A stretch of 64,000 nt of DNA from Ruminococcus sp. (GCA_017542475.1 JAFXXD010000031.1:18106-82105); one strand, 5' to 3'; positions 8,285-17,356 are shown, counted from the first letter of the stretch. Notes: generated from the letters alone by a model not told the origin. Numbers and translations are program-made.

Positions 8285-9229
8285 TCATACTCTGCCGTAA
8301 TTTGCTATAGCTTTTTTGGAATTTTCCAAAATTTCATATTTTTTACTAAAATCGTCTGTGATAATCCACCTGATACGTTCATTTCTCCTAAACCACGTGA
8401 GCTGTCTTTTCGCGTAACGGCGGGACTCCTGCTTGATTTTGTCGATACAGTCGTTAAGGCACATCTCGTTCTCGAAGAAGGGTATCAGCTCCTTGTAGCC
8501 GATGGCGTTGGCGGCTGTGCGCATATTCCCCTCGGCATAGACTGCCCGTGCCTCCTCGACGAGCCCCGCCCGCACCATAGCGTCCACGCGGGCATTTATG
8601 CGCTCGTACAGCACAGACCTGTCGGCGGCGTTCAGTCCCAGTATCAGCGCGTCGTAGGGGCTTTCTTCGGCTATGCTCTCGGCTTTGAGCTCGCTGAACA
8701 GCCTCCCCGTGAGATGAATGACCTCCAGAGCCCGCACCACGCGGACGGTGTTGTTCATATGAATCGACTCGGCGGCTACAGGGTCAGCCGACACAAGCTC
8801 GGCGTACAGCGCCTCGCTGCCCTTTTCACGGGCGAGGGCGTGCAGGCTCTCGCGGTAGGCGGGGTCGCTCTTCATCTCCGAGAACTGCACATTGTTGAGG
8901 AGGGAATCCACGTAAAGCCCCGTCCCGCCGACGATTATCGGGAGCTTTCCCCTGCCGAGGATATCGGCGATGACCTCGCGCGCCATCTTCACGTAGTCTG
9001 CCGCCGAGAACGGCGTGTCGCGGTTTATCACGCTGATGAGGTGGTGGGGTATGCCCTGCATCTCCTCGGCTGTCGGCTTGGCGGAGGCTATGTCCATGCC
9101 CTTGTATATCTGCATGGAATCGGCGGAAACGACCTCGCCGCCGTATTCCTTGGCGAGCTCGGCGCCGAGCCACGTCTTGCCCGAAGCAGTCGGTCCGACC
9201 ACCGCGAGCACGAACGGTTTACTGTTCAT
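8285..9229 (-). CDS. miaA: tRNA dimethylallyltransferase
   Basis: A 314-residue enzyme that transfers a dimethylallyl group to N6 of A37 in tRNAs reading UNN codons. The P-loop is GPTASGKT (residues 12-19), followed by the DSMQIYKGMDIASAKPT block, PHHLI, and the prenyl-binding GGTGLYVDSLL. The C-terminal AKRQLTWFRRN tRNA-contact motif is present. MiaB, encoded at 15989, performs the next step (ms2i6A37). It follows mutL after a palindrome-rich spacer and precedes hfq. Length is normal. Confidence 0.97.
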   Translation of the reverse strand: MNSKPFVLAVVGPTASGKTWLGAELAKEYGGEVVSADSMQIYKGMDIASAKPTAEEMQGIPHHLISVINRDTPFSAADYVKMAREVIADILGRGKLPIIVGGTGLYVDSLLNNVQFSEMKSDPAYRESLHALAREKGSEALYAELVSADPVAAESIHMNNTVRVVRALEVIHLTGRLFSELKAESIAEESPYDALILGLNAADRSVLYERINARVDAMVRAGLVEEARAVYAEGNMRTAANAIGYKELIPFFENEMCLNDCIDKIKQESRRYAKRQLTWFRRNERIRWIITDDFSKKYEILENSKKAIANYGRV

Positions 9230-9240
9230 ATTGTCACCTC

Positions 9241-9498
9241 CGATGAGAGAGCTCAGAGCTCAGAATTGTATGATACGCGGCGAAAGACTGCCGCCTTGAA
9301 GAATCTACAGCGCGAAACACGGGTTCCAAGGGACTGTGTCCCTTGGCGAATTCCAAAGGCAGAGCCTTTGGCAGGGCGTGGGACAGCGTCCCACACACGA
9401 AGTGCGCTCTGCAAGGGGATGAATTCAAAAACAGTCCGGTGGACTGTTTTTGAAGAGGGGAGGCTCTGCAAGAGAGAGCCTCCCCTTCTTCCGTTTCA
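9241..9498. repeat. Cluster of five perfect palindromes with a heptad tract
   Basis: The mutL-miaA gap starts with AGAGCTC heptads (9243-9262). Five strong hairpins follow: 9326-9346 (CCAAGGGAC loop), 9353-9371 (CCAAAGGC), 9378-9394 (GTGGGAC), 9426-9452 (CAAAAACAGTCC) and 9457-9485 (GGGGAGGCTCT, 11-bp stem). The last two could stop or slow transcription leaving mutL. The CCAAAGG/CCAAGGG type recurs at 29648-29695. Confidence 0.8.
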
Positions 9499-9582
9499 TA
9501 TTTGCTTGCCTGCGGAGTTACCTCCGCACGATATTACAATGCCGTTTGGGCTGAACGCCGAGGGCGGCGTTCCCTACACAGG

Positions 9583-11577
9583 TCACGTCCGCCTGAACTG
9601 GTGGTCGATGTTGTACTTCGTCATCGTGAACATCACGGGACGTCCGTGCGGACAGTGGCGGATATTCTCGTTGTAGCAGACCTGCTCCGCAAGCGCTTGC
9701 AGCTCCTCGGGCGAGTTCTTGTCGTTCGCCTTTATCGCCGATTTGCAGGCGACAGTATGCAGCATATCGTCGAGCAGCCCCGACTGCGGGTTCGCCTTGT
9801 GCAGACGCAGATTGTTCGCGACCTCGCAGATGATGTCCTCGATGTCGGCTTCCATTATGAACGTGGGCACAGCCGTCGCGACTATGCACGGTCTCTGCGT
9901 GAAATCGAACGTGAAGCCGAGGTCGGCGAGGAGCTCCTGCTCCCCTTCCATCGCGTCTATCTCCTCCGCCGTGAGCAGCACCTTTATGCCTGTGAGCAGG
10001 CTCTGGCTGTACTGGCGGCAGTTGCGGCTGCGCAGGCGCTCGAAGATTATGCGCTCGTGGGCGGCGTGCTTGTCTATCATTATCATTTTGCCAGCGCTCT
10101 CGCAGATGACGTAGAGCCCGAAAGCCTCGCCGATGACCTTTATATCGGGGAATTCCTCGTGCAGAGCGTCCACAGGCTCGGGCTTTTTCTCGGGCTCGGG
10201 AGCTGCGGGCTTCGCGAACGAGCTCGCGCTGATGTAGGTGAAGCCTTCGATGGAGGCATCGGGTACGGGCTCGGGCTCGGGAGCCATAGCAGGCTTCGTG
10301 TCGGCAATTACAGGCTTGGGCTCGGACTTGGCAGCGGTAACGCCGCTCTCGCCGAAGTGCTCGAACGGGCGTATGCCTACGACCTCCGCGCCGTCCTCCT
10401 CGAGCTTTACAGGCGTCGTATATACGGGCTTTTTGGGAGCCTTCACGGGCTCGGGAGCAGCGAGCTCCTGCTCCTTCTGCGCTATCTGCTCCACGGGCGT
10501 GAACATTATCTCCTGCTGGACGGGCGGCTCCTCGGGAGGCGGCGCTGTCCAGTCGGTGCGCGGCTTGAGCTCGAATTCGTAGATGAGCCCGTCGTTCATC
10601 AGCGCATTCTTCACGCCGAAATATATCGCGTCGGACACGCTGCGCTCGTCGGTGAAGCGCACCTCAGCCTTTGCGGGGTGGATATTGACGTCCATTGCCG
10701 CGGGAGCGAGGTCTATCATCATCACGCAGGCGGGGAATTTTCCCGTCATTATCATATTGCTGTAGGCGTTCTCCAGCGCCGCCGAGCACAGCCGCGAGCG
10801 CACGTATCTGCCGTTGACGAAGAAGTTCTGGAAAGCCCTGTTATTGCGGGAATAGAGCGGCTTTATCACGTAGCCGCTGACGTGTATGCCGTGGTATTCG
10901 TAGTCGCAGGGAATGAGATCGCGGGCGAAATCGCGCCCGTAGACCGCGTATACCGCCGAAAACAGCTCGCCGTCGCCCGCGGAGTTGAACTCCATACGGT
11001 TGTCACGTATGAGCTTGAACGCGACGGACGGGTGCGAGAGCGTTATCTTTTGCATTATATTGCTGATAGCGTTAGCCTCGGTGACGTCCTTCTTCATAAA
11101 CTTTGCCCTCGCGGGGACGTTGTAGAAGAGGTCGCGGATTATTATGGTCGTACCGTCGGGGCAGCCGCTCTTCTCGTGCGATTTTTCCACGCTCCCGTCT
11201 ATGGTGTAGAGCGTGCCGTACTCGTCCTCGCGGCGCTTTGTCATTACCTCCACCCTTGCCACCGCCGACACCGAGGCGAGAGCCTCTCCGCGGAAGCCGA
11301 GGGTGCGTATGTCGTCGAGGTCTGCTTTTGCGACTATCTTGCTCGTAGCGTGTCGGAGAAAAGCCGTCGGGACGTCCTCGAACGCCATACCGCAGCCGTC
11401 GTCGGTGACGCGCATATACGTCGTGCCGCCGTTCTTTATCTCGACGGTGATATGCTTGGCGCCCGAATCTATCGAGTTCTCCACGAGCTCCTTTATTACC
11501 GAGGCAGGACGCTCTATGACCTCGCCCGCGGCTATGAGCTCGGATATCTCCTTGCTCAGTACGTTTATCTGCGGCAT
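9583..11577 (-). CDS. mutL: DNA mismatch repair protein MutL
   Basis: A 664-residue mismatch repair ATPase and endonuclease. The N-terminal GHKL ATPase has the expected motifs (KELVENSIDSGAK, TDDGCGM, GFRGEALASVSAV). A Pro/Glu-rich linker spans roughly residues 335-465. The C-terminal domain carries the metal-binding nuclease motif DKHAAHERIIFE, the DQHA-X2-E-X4-E form of MutH-less bacteria, so this MutL probably nicks DNA itself. The ATG at 11577 has AAAGGAG 7 bp upstream; a longer reading frame to 11673 runs into a repeat element. It follows mutS, from which a hairpin repeat separates it. Confidence 0.97.
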   Translation of the reverse strand: MPQINVLSKEISELIAAGEVIERPASVIKELVENSIDSGAKHITVEIKNGGTTYMRVTDDGCGMAFEDVPTAFLRHATSKIVAKADLDDIRTLGFRGEALASVSAVARVEVMTKRREDEYGTLYTIDGSVEKSHEKSGCPDGTTIIIRDLFYNVPARAKFMKKDVTEANAISNIMQKITLSHPSVAFKLIRDNRMEFNSAGDGELFSAVYAVYGRDFARDLIPCDYEYHGIHVSGYVIKPLYSRNNRAFQNFFVNGRYVRSRLCSAALENAYSNMIMTGKFPACVMMIDLAPAAMDVNIHPAKAEVRFTDERSVSDAIYFGVKNALMNDGLIYEFELKPRTDWTAPPPEEPPVQQEIMFTPVEQIAQKEQELAAPEPVKAPKKPVYTTPVKLEEDGAEVVGIRPFEHFGESGVTAAKSEPKPVIADTKPAMAPEPEPVPDASIEGFTYISASSFAKPAAPEPEKKPEPVDALHEEFPDIKVIGEAFGLYVICESAGKMIMIDKHAAHERIIFERLRSRNCRQYSQSLLTGIKVLLTAEEIDAMEGEQELLADLGFTFDFTQRPCIVATAVPTFIMEADIEDIICEVANNLRLHKANPQSGLLDDMLHTVACKSAIKANDKNSPEELQALAEQVCYNENIRHCPHGRPVMFTMTKYNIDHQFRRT

Positions 11578-11616
11578 TGCCTTCTCCTTTCGCATATTGG
11601 GTAAAGAATAATCAGT

Positions 11617-11684
11617 TGTAGGGGCTGATGCCCTCATCAGCCCGCATAATATCAGTCGGGGCGATGTGGGCATCGCCCCCTACA
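11617..11684. repeat. TGTAGGG-ended double hairpin between mutS and mutL
   Basis: TGTAGGGGCTGATG pairs with CATCAGCCC across a 4-base loop. After a short AT-rich linker, CGGGGCGATG pairs with CATCGCCCC, and the unit ends CCTACA. The outer TGTAGG and CCTACA are inverted. It fills the mutS-mutL gap almost exactly. Confidence 0.85.
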
Positions 11685-11687
11685 GGT

Positions 11688-14309
11688 TCAGTTTTCCATA
11701 ACAGCTATCATATCCGTGAGCAGACTGCGGCATTCCGCGTCCGAGAGCTCGTCGATATTGGTGCGGCTCAGCATATCGAGTGCCGCCTCGCGCCCGAGAC
11801 TGCCGAAGCTTATCTGCCCGCCGTCGTCGCGTACTACGCCGCTCTTTTCAGCGGCGTGCGAGCGCTCCATTTCCTCAAGAAGCTCCTTTGCCCTCGCGAG
11901 CACCTTCGTCGGCAGTCCCGCGAGCTTTGCCACGTCTACGCCGTAGCTCTCGTCAACTCCGCCGCGCACTATCTTGCGCAGGAAGCGTATCGTACCGCCG
12001 TGCTTGTTCACGGCTATGCTGTAGTTCTTCACGCCCTCAAGCTCGTTTTCGAGCCCTATCAGCTCGTGGTAATGGGTCGCGAACATTGTCTTGCAGCCGA
12101 GCTTCTTCGACGTGCAGATGTGCTCCGCGACCGCGCGGGCTATGCTCACGCCGTCAAATGTGGAGGTTCCGCGTCCCACCTCGTCGAGGATGACAAGGCT
12201 GTCGGGCGTGGCATTCCGCAGTATATCGGACACCTCGCTCATCTCGACCATGAACGTGGACTGTCCCGCGGTGAGGTCGTCGGAGGCTCCCACGCGGGTG
12301 AATATCTTGTCAACTACCGATATCTTCGCCTTGTCTGCGGGCACGAAGCTTCCCACCTGCGCCATCAGCACGATGAGGGCTGTCTGGCGCATATACGTCG
12401 ATTTACCTGACATATTCGGACCTGTGATTATCTCCATACGGTCGGCTTTCTTGTCTATGTACACGTCGTTCGGCACGAACATCTCGTTTTCCAGCATCAG
12501 CTCCACGACAGGGTGGCGTCCCGCCTTGATGTCGACAGCGCCGTCTATCGCGATATCGGGCTTTACGTAGTTGTTGCGCAGGGCTACGTCCGCGAACGAG
12601 CACAGCACGTCCACTGCCGCGACCGCCGAAGCCGTCTTCTGTACGGGCTCGAGCCTCGTTGCGAGGAAGTCGCGCACCTCCGAGAAGATGTCCGCTTCAA
12701 GCTGGAGAGCCTTGTCCTTCGCGCCGAGTATCGCATTTTCGGCGTTTTTGAGCTCCTCGGTGATGAAGCGCTCGGCGTTGGCGAGGGTCTGCTTGCGTAT
12801 CCAGCCCTCGGGTATGAGCTCGTAGTACGAGCGCGTTACCTCCAGATAGTAGCCGAATACGCGGTTATAGCCGATTTTCAGGTTCTTTATGCCCGTCGCG
12901 TCCTTCTCGCGCTGCTCTATCTCAGTGATGATGTCCTTGCCGTGGTTCATTATGTGGCGGAGCTGATCGAGCTCCTCGTTGAAGCCGTCCTTTATCACGC
13001 CGCCGTCCTTGACCGAAACAGGCGGTTCCTCCATTATCGCGTTCTCTACGAGCTTCACTATCTCGTCGAGGGTGGATATCTCGGAATCGAGCCTTGCGAG
13101 CAGCTTCGAGCTGCCCAGCTGCGCGAGCTCCTTTTTCAGCGCAGGCAGCTGCATTGCCGTCGCGGAGAGGGACTTCAGGTCGCGCGGTGTCGCCGACTTG
13201 TACATCACCTTCGTCATCAGGCGTTCGAGGTCGTATACCCTCTCCAGCAGAGCCTGCATATCCGCGAGGGACACGCTCCTGCAGTACAGAGCCTCGACCG
13301 CGTCAAGGCGCTCGATTATGCGGGCGGGACTTTTAAGCGGCTGCTCTATCCAGCTTCTCAGCATACGGCGTCCCATTGAGGTCTTGGTCGAATCGAGCAC
13401 CCACATCAGTGAGCCCTTCTTCTCCTTGCTGCGCATAGTCTCGGTGAGCTCAAGGTTTCGCCTTGCGTTGAGGTCGAGCCCCATATAAGCGTCGCCCTGC
13501 ATAAGCTGTATCGCAGTAAAGCGCGAAACGTTGTTCTTCTGCGTCTCGCGTATGTAGTCGAACAGTCCGCAGACAGCATAGCAGTCCGCACCGTCCTCGG
13601 ATATGCCGAGCTCCGCCATGGACTTCACACCGAATACCTGCTTTACGTAGTCTATCCTCTCGGGCGTGCGGAAGCATACCGTGTCGCGCAGAGTTACCGC
13701 GCAGTCGAGCCTTACCTTCACGAATTCAGCCACGTTCTTCATCGAGAGGAAGTTCTCTGGGAATATCATCTCCGCGGGTCTGCACCGCGAGAGCTCGTTG
13801 ATAACGTCGGCTTCCATATCCTTGCCCTCGAACACGCACAGGCTCGCCTCGCCCGTCGATATATCGGCAGAGGCAACGCCGCAGGTCTTGTGCTCGGCGT
13901 CGTAGTAAACGCTGCACAGGTAGTTGTTAGCGCCGTCCTCGAGCATCTCCGAATCGGTCAGAGTGCCCGCAGTCACCACGCGTATTACGTCGCGGACAAC
14001 TATCCCCTTCGTCTCGGCGGGGTCGGTCAGCTGCTCGCACACCGCCACCTTGAAGCCCATCTCTATGAGCCGCTTTATGTACATATCCGCGGCGTGATAA
14101 GGGACACCGCACATCGGCGCTCTCTCCTCAAGACCGCAGTCCCTGCCCGTGAGGGTCAGCTCGAGCGCCTTCGACACAGTTATAGCGTCGTCGAAGAACA
14201 TCTCGTAGAAGTCGCCAAGACGGAAGAACAGTATGCAGTCGGGGTACTTGTCCTTGACCTCGAAATACTGCTGCATCATCGGCGATATCTTGCTTCTGTC
14301 GATATCCAT
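11688..14309 (-). CDS. mutS: DNA mismatch repair protein MutS
   Basis: An 873-residue mismatch-recognition ATPase of MutS1 type. The N-terminal mismatch-binding domain holds the F-x-E motif (FRLGDFYEMFFDD, near residues 30-42), the clamp and lever regions follow, and the ABC-type ATPase has Walker A GPNMSGKSTYMRQ and Walker B with DEVGRGTSTFDG. Two ATGs lie 6 bp apart (14315 and 14309); GGAG is 3 bp from the first and 9 bp from the second, so 14309 is preferred with some doubt. It shares the leftward order with mutL and miaA. The spacer to the YlbF-like gene is filled with repeats. Confidence 0.97.
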   Translation of the reverse strand: MDIDRSKISPMMQQYFEVKDKYPDCILFFRLGDFYEMFFDDAITVSKALELTLTGRDCGLEERAPMCGVPYHAADMYIKRLIEMGFKVAVCEQLTDPAETKGIVVRDVIRVVTAGTLTDSEMLEDGANNYLCSVYYDAEHKTCGVASADISTGEASLCVFEGKDMEADVINELSRCRPAEMIFPENFLSMKNVAEFVKVRLDCAVTLRDTVCFRTPERIDYVKQVFGVKSMAELGISEDGADCYAVCGLFDYIRETQKNNVSRFTAIQLMQGDAYMGLDLNARRNLELTETMRSKEKKGSLMWVLDSTKTSMGRRMLRSWIEQPLKSPARIIERLDAVEALYCRSVSLADMQALLERVYDLERLMTKVMYKSATPRDLKSLSATAMQLPALKKELAQLGSSKLLARLDSEISTLDEIVKLVENAIMEEPPVSVKDGGVIKDGFNEELDQLRHIMNHGKDIITEIEQREKDATGIKNLKIGYNRVFGYYLEVTRSYYELIPEGWIRKQTLANAERFITEELKNAENAILGAKDKALQLEADIFSEVRDFLATRLEPVQKTASAVAAVDVLCSFADVALRNNYVKPDIAIDGAVDIKAGRHPVVELMLENEMFVPNDVYIDKKADRMEIITGPNMSGKSTYMRQTALIVLMAQVGSFVPADKAKISVVDKIFTRVGASDDLTAGQSTFMVEMSEVSDILRNATPDSLVILDEVGRGTSTFDGVSIARAVAEHICTSKKLGCKTMFATHYHELIGLENELEGVKNYSIAVNKHGGTIRFLRKIVRGGVDESYGVDVAKLAGLPTKVLARAKELLEEMERSHAAEKSGVVRDDGGQISFGSLGREAALDMLSRTNIDELSDAECRSLLTDMIAVMEN

Positions 14310-14354
14310 TATCATTTTCTCCTTATCGTGGATTTTTCGTTGGTTGATATACCG

Positions 14355-14437
14355 TGTAGGGACGACCATTGGTCGTCCGCATATATCAAATCGGCTGATG
14401 TTTCTGTAATTGCGGACGCGCAATGCGCGTCCCTACA
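14355..14437. repeat. TGTAGGG-ended double hairpin, upstream of mutS
   Basis: TGTAGGGACGACC pairs with GGTCGTCC at the left, and GGACGCGCAATGCGCGTCCCTACA closes the right side. A linker of about 35 bp joins them. Inverted TGTAGGG and CCCTACA mark the ends. It lies just 5' of mutS, so it may fall in the mutS leader. Confidence 0.85.
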
Positions 14438-14520
14438 ATTGGTAAGGCGCGCGGGAAAAGACCCGCCACCCATTTCGGTAAACGAGTTTACGAGTGTCCG
14501 CGTGAACCGCCCGCGGGAGC
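14438..14520. repeat. Block shared with 63540-63608 in inverse orientation
   Basis: The stretch ATTGGTAAGGCGCGCGGGAA, the GACCCGCC that follows and GGTAAACGAGTTTACGAG recur, on the opposite strand, near 63540-63608. Both sites adjoin TGTAGGG hairpins. Read as protein, the two copies give similar short peptides, but I take this as a DNA repeat and not a gene. Confidence 0.65.
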
Positions 14521-14527
14521 TCCCCGC

Positions 14528-14932
14528 TCAGTGACAGCCGCCGCAGGTCGCACAGCTGCCCGTGCAGCCCGATGCGGGCTCGCAGGTGGCGGGGTCTTCG
14601 CCGTTCGCAGACATAGTGATTATCTCCTGTATATTGCCGACAAGCTGCTCCAGCGACTTCTGCGCCGCCGAGAACACTATCATATTCTTGTTCGACATTA
14701 TCTTGTTGTACGTCTCTTTGATATTGTCGTCGAGCTCCTTCACCTTATCGGTGTCCTTGTTCTCCTTGGTGAGCTCCATACTGAGGTCGTAGCGCATCTT
14801 CTCGAAGCTGTCGATGTCCTTCTGGAGCTCCTCGTCTGCGTCATTCACCTGCTTCGCGAGCATATACGCGATGTAGCGGTCGTCCGTCTGGAGAGCCTTT
14901 CCGAGCTCCCTTGCCATTTCGATTATATCCAT
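14528..14932 (-). CDS. YlbF/YmcA-family protein with Cys-rich tail
   Basis: A 134-residue helical protein of the YlbF/YmcA (DUF964) type: MDIIEMARELGKALQTDDRY and the central charged helices match the family. In Bacillus, YlbF and YmcA work with YaaT, bind Fe-S clusters and influence RNase Y mRNA maturation. Here the last 20 residues contain five Cys (CEPASGCTGSCATCGGCH), the kind of tail that could supply cluster ligands. AAAGGAG lies about 8 bp before the ATG. It lies between the lipoprotein gene and mutS. Whether the partners exist cannot be seen in this window. Confidence 0.8.
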   Translation of the reverse strand: MDIIEMARELGKALQTDDRYIAYMLAKQVNDADEELQKDIDSFEKMRYDLSMELTKENKDTDKVKELDDNIKETYNKIMSNKNMIVFSAAQKSLEQLVGNIQEIITMSANGEDPATCEPASGCTGSCATCGGCH

Positions 14933-14949
14933 TGTGATTACTCCTTTTC

Positions 14950-15783
14950 TTAGTGTGATGCCCAGCCGAAGCCGAAGTCGATGTAGAGCCCGTCTAACTC
15001 CTCGTACTCGCTGTAGGCGTAGTTGATATACGATTTTATTTCCGTGTTCTTATCGAAGCTGTAGGCGCTGATGTAGTCGATTCTCCACACGTTCTGCGCC
15101 ATCTCGAGCTGCTCGTAGGACTCGTCGTCCTCGAGAGAGTGGCTGTACTCCTTGTGCAGTGACAGGTTGAAGTTGTCATCCATATTGTACCACAGCATGG
15201 ACATCTCGCCCATATGTCCCTGTATAAGGACGAAGTCGCCGTCTGTGTCGTCGCGGGCGAATACGGCGTGGCTGCCGCCGATCTGTCTGACCATCCGAAG
15301 CCTTGCATCGAGGTCAACCGTGTAGATATCGGTCAGGAAATCAGCCTCGCAGGTACCGTGCTTGAAGATGAGCTCGGGAATTCCGTCGGCGTCAATGTCA
15401 TACGTCGCATAGGCTATGCTCACACAGCCGTCGTTTGTCTCGTATATCTCATCCCACGCTCTCTTAACTGTATCCGTGTAGAGATCAGGATAGGCGTCGA
15501 GCCTGTCCGTGAATGTAGCCGTGCCGCCCGACGAGCTTGTAGTTGTGGCGGCGACAGTAGTAGTCGTTGCCGCGGTCGTGGTGGTCGCCTTTGTGGTCGC
15601 GGGCTTGGTCTTTTTCGTGGTCACCGCCTCTGTCGTTGGCTCTGTTTCAGGCTCCGTGGTGGTCGCAGCCGTAGTCGCCGCGCTCACGGGCTCAGGCTTG
15701 CTTATCTCCTCATTTGGCTCGTCAACTCCGCAGCCCGCAAGTAATAGCGTCGTCAGGCACGATAATGCTATCAGTTTTTTCAT
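14950..15783 (-). CDS. Thr-rich-linker lipoprotein of unknown function
   Basis: A 277-residue predicted lipoprotein. The signal peptide ends at the lipobox LLAGC (Cys about residue 18). Residues 35-90 form a Thr/Ala/Lys linker of the type used to hold a domain away from the membrane. The folded part (about residues 92-277) contains YDIDADGIPELIFKHGT, an Asp-rich loop resembling FG-GAP or calcium-binding turns, and several aromatic strands. I do not recognise a catalytic motif. It lies 17 bp upstream of the YlbF-like gene and downstream of repeats that separate it from miaB. Function is unknown. Confidence 0.8.
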   Translation of the reverse strand: MKKLIALSCLTTLLLAGCGVDEPNEEISKPEPVSAATTAATTTEPETEPTTEAVTTKKTKPATTKATTTTAATTTTVAATTTSSSGGTATFTDRLDAYPDLYTDTVKRAWDEIYETNDGCVSIAYATYDIDADGIPELIFKHGTCEADFLTDIYTVDLDARLRMVRQIGGSHAVFARDDTDGDFVLIQGHMGEMSMLWYNMDDNFNLSLHKEYSHSLEDDESYEQLEMAQNVWRIDYISAYSFDKNTEIKSYINYAYSEYEELDGLYIDFGFGWASH

Positions 15784-15805
15784 ATAACCTCTCCTTTATT
15801 TCAGC

Positions 15806-15986
15806 TGCGGGCGGACCCGTGTTTCCGCCCCTACAGGTCATTTCCATTCAACCGAATGTAGGGGACGGCGTCCTCGACGTCCCGTCGATATACAGACAAA
15901 CCAAATTCAACCGATTGTAGGGACGCCCATCGGGCGTCCGTCTGCCGTTTGTCCGTTATTTACGGACGCCCGATGGGCGTCCCTAC
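15806..15986. repeat. Array of three TGTAGGG-type hairpin units
   Basis: Units at about 15808-15835 (GGCGGACCC/CCGCCCCTACA), 15859-15891 (TGTAGGGGACGGCGTCC with CGTCCCG) and 15914-15986 (TGTAGGGACGCCCATCGGGCGTCC, linker, GGACGCCCGATGGGCGTCCC). Stem words differ while the CCTACA/TGTAGG ends repeat. The array ends only 3 bp from the miaB stop codon. Confidence 0.8.
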
Positions 15987-15988
15987 AC

Positions 15989-17356
15989 CTACACGCGCCG
16001 CCCGCGCACAGCCCAGTTCATGGCTTCGGTTATCTCGACGTCCACGAACTGCCCTATCAGCGAGCTGTCGCCCTCAAGCTCGACTATGATGAACTCGCTG
16101 CTCTTGCCCGAAACATAGCCCTCGCGCTTCTTTGAGACGTCGTCCACCAGCACCCTCATTCTCCTGCCGATGAAGCGCTTGTAGTGCTCGGTGGATATCT
16201 CACGCTGGAGCTCCAGCAGCCGCCGCATACGCGCTCCCTTCTCCTCCTCGGAGACAGCGTCGGGCATTTCCGCCGCCTTAGTGCCCGTCCTGCGCGAATA
16301 GATGAACGAGTAGATGTTGTCGTAGCGCACGCGCTCCATTATCGCGAGGGTCGCCTCGAAGTCCTCCTCCGTCTCGTCGGGGAAGCCGACTATGATGTCC
16401 GTAGTCAGCGAGAAATCGGGGTCGCGGCGGCGTATCTCGTCAACTATGCCGAGGTACTTCTCAGCCGTGTAGCGCCTGTTCATACGTCGGAGCACCCCGT
16501 CGCTGCCGCTCTGTACGGGCAGGTGCAGATGCTTGGCTACCTTGTCGCACTCGAATATGGCGTCTATCAGCTCCGCGGACGCGTCCTTCGGGTGCGAGGA
16601 CATAAAGCGTATCCAGAAGTCGCCCTCTATCGCGTTGAGCCGCCTCAGCAGCTGCGGGAAGCTCATCTCCCCGCCGAGGTCGTTGCCGTAGGAATTGACG
16701 TTCTGTCCCAGCAGCATTATCTCCTTGTAGCCGTCCCGCACCAGTCCCTCGACCTCGGAAATAATGTCCTCGGGACGGCGGCTGCGCTCTCTGCCGCGGA
16801 CATACGGCACTATGCAGTAGGTGCAGAAGTTGTTGCAGCCGAACATTATCGGCACGCTCGCCTTGAAGCTGCTCTCGCGCACCTGCTCCGCCTGCGCGGA
16901 GAAGTCGTCGTATTCGGCTATATCAGCCGAGAATTTCGCCCCGTTGAGGCAGTCCAGCAGCAGCCTCGGCAGACCGTTTATCGCCGATGTGCCGAGCACG
17001 AAGTCCACCTGCGGGTAGGACTTCTTTATCTTTTCCGCGATGTGGCTCTGAGCCGTCATACAGCCCGCTATGCCGATTATCAGGTCGGGGCGGAGCTCCT
17101 TGAGCTTCTTCATGCTCCCGACTATGCCGAACACCCTGTCCTCGGCGTTCTCGCGGACTGCGCAGGTGTTGAGTATGATGAGGTCGGCTTGCGCCTCGTC
17201 CTCGGTGAAGCCGTAGCCCATTTTTCTGAGCAGTCCCTTTATCTTCTCGCCGTCCGATGTATTGAGCTGGCAGCCGAAGCTCCGCACATAGGCGAGGGGC
17301 TGTCTGCCGCCGAGAAGGCGCTTTATTTCGCTTATGATAACGGTGTTGTCGTTCAA
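15989..17356 (-). CDS. miaB: tRNA-2-methylthio-N6-dimethylallyladenosine synthase
   Basis: A 455-residue radical-SAM methylthiotransferase that adds the 2-methylthio group to i6A37, the product of MiaA. The N-terminal UPF0004 domain supplies three Cys (SFGCQLNTSD, ILNTCAVREN, GIAGCMTAQ). The radical SAM motif is FGCNNFCTYCIVPYVRGRERS, with the CxxxCxxC triad. A C-terminal TRAM domain follows (KREGYVSGKSSEFIIVELEG). No suitable in-frame ATG exists; a TTG at 17356 has GGGAGG 8 bp upstream and gives normal length, so TTG initiation is proposed. An own promoter lies just upstream. Confidence 0.95.
   Translation of the reverse strand: MNDNTVIISEIKRLLGGRQPLAYVRSFGCQLNTSDGEKIKGLLRKMGYGFTEDEAQADLIILNTCAVRENAEDRVFGIVGSMKKLKELRPDLIIGIAGCMTAQSHIAEKIKKSYPQVDFVLGTSAINGLPRLLLDCLNGAKFSADIAEYDDFSAQAEQVRESSFKASVPIMFGCNNFCTYCIVPYVRGRERSRRPEDIISEVEGLVRDGYKEIMLLGQNVNSYGNDLGGEMSFPQLLRRLNAIEGDFWIRFMSSHPKDASAELIDAIFECDKVAKHLHLPVQSGSDGVLRRMNRRYTAEKYLGIVDEIRRRDPDFSLTTDIIVGFPDETEEDFEATLAIMERVRYDNIYSFIYSRRTGTKAAEMPDAVSEEEKGARMRRLLELQREISTEHYKRFIGRRMRVLVDDVSKKREGYVSGKSSEFIIVELEGDSSLIGQFVDVEITEAMNWAVRGRRV

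Noticed and set aside
9502-11604. A 700-codon open frame on the plus strand opposite mutL
   Set aside because: It is exactly antisense to a clear MutL frame, has no ribosome site, and its Leu/Arg/Val/Tyr-rich composition is what GC-rich codons give on the opposite strand.
12513-13379. Long plus-strand frame opposite mutS
   Set aside because: Shadow of the MutS codons; no ribosome site or recognisable motif.
14423-14953. Open frame with IGKARGKRPA-like peptide before and across the YlbF-like gene
   Set aside because: The similar peptide at 63504-63788 comes from a shared DNA repeat; the frame also runs antisense to the YlbF-like gene.
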